A stretch of 64,000 nucleotides of DNA from Takakia lepidozioides (Eukaryota; Streptophyta; Takakiopsida; Takakiales; Takakiaceae). Of the stretch, positions 55,452 through 64,000 are shown one piece after another (position 1 is the first letter of the stretch; the number at the start of each line of letters is the position of its first letter). The position numbers and the translations under genes are program-made. The stretch lies in assembly GCA_030704615.1 (NCBI GenBank), contig CM060732.1, positions 6,758,001 through 6,822,000 of the forward strand, given 5' to 3'. Below the pieces are notes generated by a model. It searched no databases and was not told the origin of the DNA. It was given only the letters and a program-made list of their open reading frames with translations.

Positions 55452-56846
55452 TTAGATCCTCGTAGCTCCAAGCAAATACATCTCTGTATTTGATGAACAA
55501 ACTTTAGCTTCTTCAAAGAATTCTGGCTCCAAATCAGCTCCTACCTTCACCATCCTCGGTTCCTCTTTAGTTCCCACATTCACTTCCCTCACCTGCTCAT
55601 CAGCTGTGATTGTCCAACCAGTCACCACTTCATCCTGTAAACTCACAGTGGATGGTTCCTCTAGGATTTCCATTTCTCCTTCTCTTTCTTCATAGAAATG
55701 TGATGGGTAACTGTTGGTTTCCTCTTCAATTGGTGTTGGTGACACTACACCACAGCAGATACCTCTTAAACAACTTAGGCCTTCCAGCCGCATCTCTGCA
55801 ACCTGCTCCCACTCTGGGTGTGCAGCAAACAGGGTAGCTTCCTGCTCCTCATCCAGTCCTCCCCTCCAGTCATACTCTCTGATCCCTCGAGGTCTTCTCG
55901 TAGCAAGTAATCTACTAGATTTCTTTGTGGTAATTTGTATCTCGTGCATCCCATTATGCACGGTTAGTAACTGAGAATTCCAGTCATGGAATACCCTGGC
56001 CTGTTCCAGCCACGGACGTCCCAATAATAAAGAGTAAGCCTCCATGACTACATCCATCTTCAACACAGTTACTGTGATCATAAAGATCATCTTCTGTATC
56101 TGTATCTTAACTCCTCTTATCAATCCCAATGGCTGTACACTCCTTTGATCTGCCATTGTTACTGTAAATGGGGCTGGTTTCATGTTACTTAGACCAAGCT
56201 TCTTTCTTAATTGGTCTGTCATGATATTTACTCCAGAGCCTCCATCTATCAGTACATCAGTTAGTTCCGTGTTTCCAATTCTCAATTGGATTACTGGCAT
56301 AGAATCATCAAAGTCCATGACTGTTTCTCGTCCTTCCGGCTTCACATTATAACTGGTCACCGTGCTGTTCAAGTCTGTGTTTCCTGTCTCGTGGGCAATT
56401 CGATTGATTGCTTGATACAGCCTATGTCTACAATAAGGTGCCACAGCCAATAGCTGTCCAATGGTAATCTCTACTTTGGTCTGGCATATTACTTCAGCCA
56501 AAGTCCCTTCATTACTTTGCATGTCTGCAACTTCTTTCCTCCTTTCATCCTCACTCACTTCTTCTTCTCCATCAGAATCAGAGGAGTCTGCCACAGGAAT
56601 ATCAGTACTCTTCTGCATTTCCCTTATGGTATCTGCCACTTCCTTGTGCAGTTCCTTCTCATCTCTCCAAGCCTCATCATCTTCAGGCATATCACTGCCA
56701 CCTTCATTATCATCATCTTCCTCAACTACTGGAGGTATTTGTTTGGCTTTGCTTCTTGTTACTATCATTGTACTTACTTCTGGTACAACACATGGCCTAA
56801 CCATGTGAGCTGCCACCACTGGGCCCTCATTCAGAGGAGCTCTCAT
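55452..56846 (-). pseudogene. G2 protease and start of pol
   Basis: Frame of 464 codons. The retropepsin active-site region reads VLIDGGSGVNIMTDQLRKKL (D-G-G in place of D-T/S-G), followed by SLLLGRPWLEQARVFHDWNS, the second half of the protease fold. Upstream is an acidic linker and downstream the spacer to the reverse transcriptase, which starts in an overlapping frame at 55500 (FAWSYEDLKGIPPEICQHKI, RYRMNPNYAQKVGEEIKKLA). It is open throughout but cut off before the RT catalytic box. Confidence 0.78.
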
Positions 56847-57712
56847 CTCATTCTGGTGTCTAATCCAGAATGAACAGGCTGCCTTGCGATGTCTTGGCTG
56901 ATTACAATAGTAACACAGTTCTTCACCATTGGGTCCTCGCCCTTGGTCTGCTCTTGGATTATTTCTGTAATCCTGATTCCCTGGCTGGTCATTCCCCCTT
57001 GGATTACCCTGATAGTTGCCTCTGGAATTTCCTGGGTAATTCCTTCTTGAATTACCTCTCCTTCCATGCCATTGTTATAACCACCAGGCCTACCATAGTG
57101 GTCCTGATCATTGTTTCTTCTTGGTTGGGGCTGCACTTGATGCACCCTTACTTGCCTACGTTCTCTTGCAGCTGTCCTTCTGTTGTAGTGACAATTCTCA
57201 GTATAATGGTTATCCATTTTACAGATAGTACAATGTTTCTCCTTCATGTGGCATTCAGTGGTGGTATGGCCTTCATTCTGGCACTTTGCACACCAAACAC
57301 CCTTCCTCCAATGTGTTGCAGCCTCTGTGGCATACTTCTTCAAGATTTCTTCTAATCTTTTCTCATAGTTATCCCTCTTCAACTTCTCCTTTCTCTTACT
57401 CTTCCTTTTCAGTTCTTGCTCTTCTTCTTCATCTGACTCATCCTCAGAGTCCTCATCATCCCTTTTCTCTCTCCTGAGCATTCCCAATTGCTCAATTCTG
57501 TTTGCCGTTTCAAATGCCTCCTCCACTGTATTATGGGGTAACATATCCACTTTCTTCTGCAACTCTGGTCTTAGTCCACTCACAAACCAAGTCTTCTGTA
57601 AACCTGGTGCTGGTACAATAGCCAGCTTTTTCATCATCAATTCCATCTTTTCCATATACTCCTCAACAGTTTCATGCTTCTTTTGCTTTAATTGTTGTAA
57701 ACTTCCATACAC
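56843..57712 (-). pseudogene. G2 Gag C-terminus with CCHC zinc knuckles
   Basis: Frame of 289 codons. It begins with the capsid end (MYGSLQQLKQKKHETVEEYM, LRPELQKKVDMLPHNTVEEA), continues with a highly charged segment, and then has two knuckles of the C-x2-C-x4-H-x4-C type (CAKCQNEGHTTTEC and CTICKMDNHYTENC). A third (CYYCNQPRHRKAAC) lies in the neighbouring frame at about 56900, so the frame shifts between knuckles two and three. The knuckles bind genomic RNA during packaging. Confidence 0.78.
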
Positions 57713-57745
57713 TTCATCCTCAGTTTTACTTGTCCTGAACCTATT

Positions 57746-58531
57746 TCAGAATGCTGTATTCAAGCCATTCCAGGTTAGGAAATGATTATCAGAGAATCTT
57801 GCATACCATTCACTTGCTTTCTTGATAAGTGAACAAGGAAACAATCTCATCTTGGCATCATCGCCATTCTCATTGTTCACTATACACATGTGCTCAAATT
57901 GGCTAATGTGTACATCGGGATCCCCTTTTCCTGAATATATTGGAAAAGGTGGTTTTGCCCGTGTTGGTTGTAACGCCATCTGTGGCCCTACCTTCTGCCC
58001 ACTGACAGGTGCTTGCACCCTTGCTGGTGCTGGTCCTTCAGGACCTGTTGTTGTTGTGGTGGATCTTCCACCAAGTGGTGGCCCCTGAGCACTCCCTGCT
58101 ACTGGCCCCACGATATTCACAGTATTCCCAGCTCCAGTTGCACTACTTCCCACACTCCCCGTCCCCCGAGAGCCATATCCAGGCAGCCCGCCTGATCCCC
58201 CTGAGCCGACACCTTCGTTGGCCTGTGATCCAAGTGCTCCACTTGATCCAGGTCCAACGGGTTGGGATGTCCTGGTTGTAGTCTCAACCTCAGCTGTTGG
58301 GTCTACTTCTTCATACTCTTCCTCTTCCAATTTCTTCTCTCTATTTTCATCCTCCAAGTTCTGCCCTTGGGTTTCTTCTTCACTCATGTAACTCAACTGC
58401 AATGGTGTTGGAGAGTCTGAACTCTCCGTTGGTTCTGCCACATCCTCTCCTCCTTCTTCACCTTCCGCTTCAGAAACTGGAGTTCCTGCTTTTGGTGTTC
58501 CATGCCAACTCTTATCAAAGATTTCTGTCAA
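57746..58531 (-). pseudogene. G2 Gag, matrix/capsid part
   Basis: Open frame of 261 codons: acidic region (SWHGTPKAGTPVSEAEGEEG), Gly/Ser/Thr linker, and the start of a capsid-like domain (KPPFPIYSGKGDPDVHISQF, LFPCSLIKKASEWYARF). A stop separates it from the N-terminal frame at 58810-58568 (MSDERQARLQRYSAKRESYL), and a frame change near 57745 leads to the next frame. In an active element these would be one Gag polyprotein that coats the RNA. Confidence 0.75.
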
Positions 58532-59412
58532 ATCTTTTATCCAGGGATGTACCTCAGATCTTTCACCTCATGATTGATCTTCTTCCCGTACCAATTCCCT
58601 TAATCTTTCTTGCAAAGAAAAAGAAGGAGTGGCATCCAACTCTAGTTCTTCCGGTATGGGTGATGTACTCTCTGATCTTAATGGTGTGAGAGGTCCAGAT
58701 GATTCCCCTATGTCTATTCCTCTCTCCCAAAGATATGGATAATTAGCTTTCAGATAGCTTTCTCTTTTTGCTGAATATCTCTGGAGTCTAGCTTGTCTTT
58801 CATCACTCATGTCCCATGTGTTTAATTTCTTTTAATGTGGCAATAACCAAAACTATCTTCTGTAATATCTCTCGTATATGCCTAGGTTTCTCTCAAGCTT
58901 CAATGTTCCTCTGGATATACTAAAAGTCTCCGTTACCATATACCCATATGGTAAACAAGTCTGGAAAGCTGTTCTTGGTGTGCGTTTGATCCACAAAATA
59001 TCCTTTGGAATCCAATTCTTTACCAGTACAAGCTCTTCATGCATATGAGTATAAACATTCACCTTTCTTTCCTCCCAGCCTTCAAACTCTACTTGCTTAA
59101 TGGATAGCAATGCTATCACATAAACCAGTGCCAACGTGCTCTTCCTCTACAGGCCACCTGATAAATCTTTATCACTCCTTTCTCCAGACCCCATTCAGGG
59201 TCAGCATCATGCACTCTCTTAAGAATGTTTTCTTTACAACCGTCTGGCAATTCCAAGAACCTCTGAAAGAATCGTTTGGACAATCTTTCCTTCTCAGTTT
59301 CACAGGGAATTTGATTCACATCAAATTCTTTAATTCTCCATCCACCATGATCCCACCAGATGCCTGTCACATCTGGTTGTTCATGTCCCAGTTCCCCAGT
59401 ATGGTCGCCAAA

Positions 59413-60414
59413 TGTTACGCGGCTTTTACTCACCCATCCCTTCGCTATCCGAGGTGGGAACTCCAAGATAGAAGAGTTGGAAATCTCTAAGCACTCAGCC
59501 CGCTCAGAACAATCAGTCATGACCTACAGCTAGTGTATCATGGGGTTGTTTCCTATTTGTACTCCTTCCCGCATTCATGTTAGCGAGTTACCTTACTATT
59601 TGCAATTAAGTATCAGTTTGTTTCAGAAATCTATCAAGTTCCATCCATTCATTCCACAGCTTCACTCAGGTCTCTCTACAAAGTGTGAGTATGAAGTATG
59701 TATCAGATTAATATCTATCAAGTATCAGGCTGAAGCCATGGTGTCTCTATTCTGCTCTACATTACAACTCTACTTCTTGCATTCAGCAAGTATCAACAGA
59801 TCGTTCTCCTCCTACTCCGTGCTCTCCCTCTTTCTGCTCAGAGATGCGCTCTCCGCTTCCTTTCCAAGTTGTGATCCCCCCCGAAGTCCTTCCAGAAGTG
59901 ATCCTCTTCCCCCAGAAGTGATCCCCCCCGATGTCCCCGCTTCCCGCTTTATCTCCTTACTAGCCGTTCTAACCGCTTTCCTAACTAACCGTTATCTCTG
60001 TAGTACACGTTCATTTTTCAGATGTCGTTCCCCCACAGTCGTTCCCTGCCAATGGTAATTGTTCCCCAGTTGTGCCGAGCTGTGACTGGCTGTATCAGGT
60101 TGTGGCGGGCTGTGACTGGCTGTGTCGGGCTTTGTAGGGCTGTGCGAAGCTGTGGCGGCTGTGTCGGGCTGTGTCGAGCCGTGACTGGCTGTGCGACTGT
60201 GTCAGGCTGTGTCGGCTGTGTTAAGCTGTGACTGGCTGTGTGACTGTGACGGGCTGTGTCGGCTGTGTTAAGCTGTGATTGGCTGTGTGACTGTGACGGG
60301 CTGTGACTGGTCTATGTAAAAAATAAGGGTACCCTTTGGAACCCATAAAAATGTCTAAGTCCCAGACCCCACACAACTCATAAAAGTGCCTAAGTCCCTG
60401 GCAGTCCTCTAACA
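59413..60414 (-). repeat. 5' LTR of G2 with GGCTGTG minisatellite
   Basis: Minus-strand LTR, 1,002 bp, from TGTTAGAGGACTGCC at 60414 to AAAAGCCGCGTAACA at 59413, so it has perfect 5-bp inverted ends TGTTA..TAACA. The minisatellite occupies 60075-60310. The five bases outside (CTGAA, 60415-60419) would be the target duplication; the partner is lost with the 3' half. Confidence 0.88.
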
Positions 60415-60640
60415 CTGAACTTGCTGTCACTTGGAGTAGAAAGCCAAAGAAAAAGTATCCCTACAACCGTGAGCAGCCAACAACAGAAATGGGGGGGATC
60501 GGACATGGGGGGGATCGGTCTCAAAGTCAGGGGGGCCAGTCCGGAAAACAGCGAAGACACGGACATGTGGGGGAGCAGACTACTCATCAAGACAAGGGGG
60601 AGCAGCTTGCCAGCTCGGGGCCTCCTGTAGGGGATGGGGC
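60415..60640 (+). promoter_or_regulatory. G-rich upstream region of an unrecognised gene
   Basis: Contains several GGGGGATCGG and GGGGGAGCAG motifs (60489-60610), which recur upstream of the frames at 54182 (minus) and 61978. The shared motif suggests common regulatory or transposon-derived DNA, but no promoter element is identified. Confidence 0.3.
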
Positions 60641-61905
60641 CATGGACGTCGACCACGACACACCGCACCCGATCACTCCTCCTGGAACATTTATACTCCT
60701 GCAACATGGACTTCTCCCTTCCAATTTTGCTAACCAGAATGATGAAAGATCCTGGGATGCATTTGTGAATTTCGCATGGAGTGGAGGATTTGCAATGCGA
60801 GTGGAGAGGGCTGAACGCCGCTGGAGAAGATGGCTTCTACAAGAACAGGTTCCTTCACCCCCCGATCTCATTTTCAGTTTATCTGCTCCCCCCAATATTT
60901 TCCCAGAATTGCCCCCAGTTTGTAAATGCTGATTCTGTGTTGCATTTTTGCCTGCAGATCAATGCTTCCGCGGGAGAAATTGAGGCTATGCGGAAATCAG
61001 TGGGGGCATGGAGCACCTGCAAAGACGGCGTTCCCTGTGCTCTACCCATTGGGCTAGAGTTGGAAGATTTTGAGAGCTATCTTGTGGGGAAGAAGAGTAC
61101 TCCATTCGTAACACCCTCCTGTCCGGTGAATGTTGTTTCCCCCATCATGCCTGTCTCTGCTCCCCCTTCATCGTCTACCCCTCCCCCCCCCCCCCCCCCC
61201 GCCCCCGCCTCTGCTGCTCCCTCGACTTCTTTCAGGTCTGCTCCCCCCTCTGCTGCTCCCTCCTCTTCTGCTCCCCCCTCATCTCTAGATCTCCAGTTTC
61301 ATATTGTTGAACTATTGCTGGAGGAGCAGGACGTTCGACGTCTGCTTCCTGAATTCCCTCTCCTAAGAACTGCCGAGGGATCTGATGCCATTGTCTCCTG
61401 GCTGAAACATCAATGTCCAGCCCGACTGCCTCTGGTCCCTGTTCCCCTCCAAGTTTTTTCTACCATGGACCCTCGACCCCCTGTTTCACACTTGTATCTT
61501 TTGGCCGATTTAAGGCATGGCATCTGCCACAGTCATATCATGATGCTTTTTGCACCGCAGACTGCTCACAAACTGCCATATCATGGATTTGGACTGTTCT
61601 TGCATGGAGGTTGGCGGACGTTTGGGAATTTTCAGAATCAGGAAAGTATGTTAAAAGAAGTGCTCCTGGCAGAGGGACAGCTTAGATATGGTACAATGCA
61701 GGACAAAATGCAGATCGTTGACTCCTGCCGAGCATTTCTTTGCATGGTGCGTGCCCGAGCGTTTCATGAATTTGCAGCAACGGAAACGGCCCACTTTCAA
61801 CTTTGTGGTGCAAGGGCAACGATGCCGAAGGCCTACGACGTGCAGCCAGGGCCTGGGAGGATCTACTGTTTAGGCGGGAGCACATTGATTTGGGACGCTA
61901 CGTGA
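60641..61905 (+). CDS. unrecognised two-exon gene
   Basis: Exons 60641-60848 and 60958-61905 (GAACAG|GTTCCT, TGCAG|ATCAAT), together about 384 codons. The first exon encodes a short segment (MDVDHDTPHPITPPGTFILL, LPSNFANQNDERSWDAFVNF, RRWRRWLLQEQ). The second has GVPCALPIGLELEDFESYLV, then a long Pro/Ser/Ala-rich linker encoded by CCC/TCC runs (61150-61300, including about 20 consecutive C), and a C-terminal domain (IVELLLEEQDVRRLLPEFPL, YLLADLRHGICHSHIMMLF, GFGLFLHGGWRTFG, AFLCMVRARAFHEFAATE). No catalytic or binding signature is known to me. The frame may start earlier at 60489 in G-rich sequence; 60641 was preferred because it is the first ATG outside the repeats. It could be a host gene or an accessory gene of an unrecognised transposon. 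Confidence 0.45.
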
Positions 61906-61977
61906 ATCTTTTGAGCTTGTGCATGCTTTTTCTCTCCAAGAGTCTGTCATTGTGAAGATCAGAATTGGAATATATAA

Positions 61978-62466
61978 ATGGGGGAGCAGACTTTACAGTC
62001 GGGGATCGGGGGTCAGGGGATCACGGGGGTCAAAGCTAAGACACAAGCGCTTGTCTATGTGATAGGTGAGGCTGAGGCAGCTGATGTTGGAGTTCAAAAT
62101 GCCATGGAGGAGGTCTTGCAAGCAAACAAGGTGTTGTTGGCGAGAAGACATGAACTACATGAGCAACGAGTGTCACCATATGCCCCTCACCTTTCCCACA
62201 TCGACGTTGACGCCTTCAATTTATCGCAGTTGTCCCACCATGCATCGCAGATGACGTTGCCAACACCCTCACAGGTTGAAGACCCTCAAGCGCCTCAGAC
62301 AGAGACTTTTCAAGTGGAATCTCCAACGGCAGGTTTCTACTCACCCATTGCGGAAGTTGATGTCAATCCCATCCCCTCTCATATTGTTCTGCCTCACAAT
62401 CTTCTTTTAGACTCCCCAAGGGAATACTCTGCTGCCCTCACTGTCTCTGCTGCCCCTGCCTCTTCT
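61978..62466 (+). pseudogene. unrecognised ORF interrupted by an LTR
   Basis: Frame from ATG 61978 (MGEQTLQSGIGGQGITGVKA) to the LTR border at 62466, about 163 codons. It is preceded by a possible TATA-like sequence (TATATAAATG at 61971-61980). Residues 25-65 look helical (VYVIGEAEAADVGVQNAMEE, VLQANKVLLARRHELHEQRV) and the rest is Ser/Pro/Thr-rich. No family recognised. The LTR insertion adds a short chance tail. It may be the last part of the unrecognised gene upstream or a separate one. Confidence 0.35.
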
Positions 62467-63505
62467 TGTCACGCGGCTTTTACTCACCCATCCCTTCGCT
62501 ATCCGAGGTGGGAACTCCAAGATAGAAGAGCTGGAAATCTCTAAGCACTCAGCCCACTCAGAACAATCAGTCATGACCTACAGCTAGTGTATCATGGGGT
62601 TGTTTCCTATTTGTACTCCTTCCCACATTCATGTTAGCGAGTTACCTTACTATCTGCAATTAAGTATCAGTTTGCTTCAGAAATCTATCAAGTTCCATCC
62701 GTTGATTCCACAGCTTCACTCAGGTCTCTCTACAAAGTGTGAGTATGAAGTATGTATCAGATTAATATCTATCAAGTATCAGGCTGAAGCCATGGAGTCT
62801 CTAATCTGCTCTACATTACAACTCTACTGCTTGCATTCATCAAGCATCAACAGATCGTTCTCATCCTACTCCGTGCTCTTCCTCTTTCTACTCAGAGATG
62901 CGCTCTCCGCTTCATTTCCCCCCCCAGCAGTGATGCCAGAAGTCCTCCAAGAAGTAGTGATTCCTCGACCTCCCCGCTCTTCGCTTTTTCTACCTACAAG
63001 CTGTTCTAACCGCTTTCCTAACTAACCGTCATCCCTGTAGTACACGTTCCTTTTTCAGATGTCGTTCCCCCACCGTCGTTCCCTGCCAATGATAACTGTT
63101 CCCCAGCTGTGCCGAGCTGTGACTGGCTGTATCAGGCTGTGGCGGGCTGTGACTAACTGTGTCGGACTGTGTAGGGCTGTGCGAAGCTGTGGCGGTTGTA
63201 TCGGACTATGTCGGCTGTGTCGGCTGTGTCGGACTGTGACGGGCTGTGTTGGCTGTGACTGGCTGTGTCGGACTGTGACGGCTGTGTCGGACTGTGACGG
63301 CTGTGTCGGGCTGTGTTGGCTGTGCGAAGCTGTGACGGGCTGTGTTGGCTGTGACTGGCTGTGTTGGACTGTGACAGGCTGTGTATCTCCCCCCTAAAGC
63401 CTGTTGCTGTCACCCCTAAGGCTCCTATTGGTCTCAGTCTGTGTAAAAATTAAGGGTACCCCATAGATCCCGTAAAGCATCTAAGTCCCAAGCAGCCCTC
63501 TAACA
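62467..63505 (-). repeat. 3' LTR with GGCTGTG minisatellite (element continues right)
   Basis: Minus-strand LTR, 1,039 bp, from TGTTAGAGGGCTGCTTGGG at 63505 to AAAAGCCGCGTGACA at 62467. It is preceded on the minus strand by the purine tract GAGAGGAGGAGGGGTAAA, so this is a 3' LTR. The minisatellite occupies 63100-63380. It inserted into the frame that starts at 61978. Confidence 0.87.
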
Positions 63506-64000
63506 TTTACCCCTCCTCCTCTCAAAAAGCCGTGTCCTCACGGTTTACTGTTTGGGATTAGCAAACCATTGTGAGCGAGCACCCTTGTGACGTTGAGAGT
63601 CTCGTGAAGGACTCCGTGTGCGAGCCCGTGTCCTGTCACTGGTTGAGGGAGATGATTGAACACTACCTGGATATGTCAGTCCCTCTTTTGGCTGATATCG
63701 AGGTAATCTTTCAGGCATAGGAGACCCCCGTCGCTTCTTCTCTGCCATCTGAATTGCATAGTCCTCTGCCATGTCAAAAGAGTCCGCTGAAGAACCAGTA
63801 GTATCAGAATCCTCATTGCCTCTCAGGTGTTTTAACGGCCAAACTTTTTGTGGAATCCTCTGGGGCATACAATGTGGTCCCTCCATGTCTGGAAGTTTAA
63901 ACTGTAAAACTTGTTGTAAGCGCTGAATTGCAAAATTGGTGAAGACCCTGAACTCCTTGTCTGTCTAGGTGAGTGGTGTACCAATGACTTGTGAATTGTG
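63506..64000 (-). CDS. extra ORF of the rightmost LTR element (partial)
   Basis: Minus-strand frame ending at 63545 (RSQWFANPKQ) and homologous to 51100-52536: GPHCMPQRIPQKVWPLKHL, MAEDYAIQMAEKKRRGSPMP, GLTYPGSVQSSPSTS. The sequence from 63890 to 64000 continues the homology (LQRLQQVLQFKLPD, TWTDKEF) in another frame or after a stop. The frame is open from 63886 across the joint that is broken in the copy at 52242. The element runs out of the window. Function unknown; Arg/Ser-rich C-terminus. Confidence 0.55.

Larger units (their letters stand above)
55316..59412 (-). mobile_element. gypsy element G2, internal region (gag to start of RT)
   Basis: Best preserved member of the G family. From the LTR at 59413: primer-site region (TTTGGCGACCATACTGGGG), leader frame (59134-58853), Gag, nucleocapsid, protease, and reverse transcriptase up to RYRMNPNYAQKVGEEIKKLA, where the homology to G1 stops at about 55316. 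The RT core, RNase H, integrase and 3' LTR are missing, so it is truncated. Confidence 0.85.

Overview
The window is eukaryotic nuclear DNA, very rich in repeats. Genes carry spliceosomal introns with GT..AG borders, several LTR retrotransposon families and a LINE are nested in one another, and one 500-base run of N marks a scaffold gap. The mix of chromoviruses, other Ty3/gypsy elements, a hAT-like zinc finger and MULE-type transposases fits the green lineage, perhaps a charophyte alga with a large genome. That assignment is a guess. No ordinary housekeeping gene was recognised.

The central object is a giant MULE-type DNA transposon family that I do not recognise. The best copy spans 28138-41679 (13,542 bp). 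It sits inside a Ty3/gypsy integrase gene, is flanked by a 9-bp target duplication (ACTTGTCGG at 28129-28137 and 41680-41688), and ends in imperfect terminal inverted repeats. Removing it restores the integrase reading frame. It carries four genes: ORF3 (unknown), a two-exon DDE transposase with a SWIM zinc finger, a nine-exon gene joining a ParB-like domain to a permuted (beta-class-like) amino-methyltransferase domain, and an acidic ORF4. The transposase and the ParB-methyltransferase gene are divergent. Between them, and also near both ends and inside introns, lie palindromes centred on GGYRCC. Their spacing is quantised: 53 bp in one subfamily array, 63-64 bp in another and 73 bp in a third, close to 5, 6 and 7 turns of B-DNA.

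Layout: 1-9933, element A (ParB-methyltransferase on minus, truncated by the window edge; a 30-unit palindrome array; transposase on plus; right terminus). 9934-12346, decayed divergent ParB homologue, an ORF3-like fragment and a 96-bp tandem repeat. 12358-22105, element B, an inverted copy of A whose ParB-methyltransferase side is instead of the C type and carries a 3.2-kb internal deletion; its transposase is broken by a gypsy gag fragment (14484-16366). 22106-24262, decayed LINE. 24265-25400, methyltransferase-domain fragment. 25480-25870, 73-bp-period palindromes. 25871-28137 and 41680-43613, a chromovirus split by element C (28138-41679). 43614-44113, gap. 44114-49554, gypsy G1. 49555-50893, fragment of an A-type element. 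50894-53558, 3' part of a related LTR element. 53559-54182, interrupted zinc-finger gene. 55316-60414, gypsy G2. 60415-62466, unrecognised genes. 62467-64000, another LTR element running out of the window.

Inferred working model: the transposase moves the element, and the ParB-like/methyltransferase protein (or the transposase) reads the helically phased GGYRCC palindromes at the ends and in the shared promoter, coupling DNA modification, expression and mobility. The binding and modification steps are inference; gene content, boundaries and spacing are read directly.
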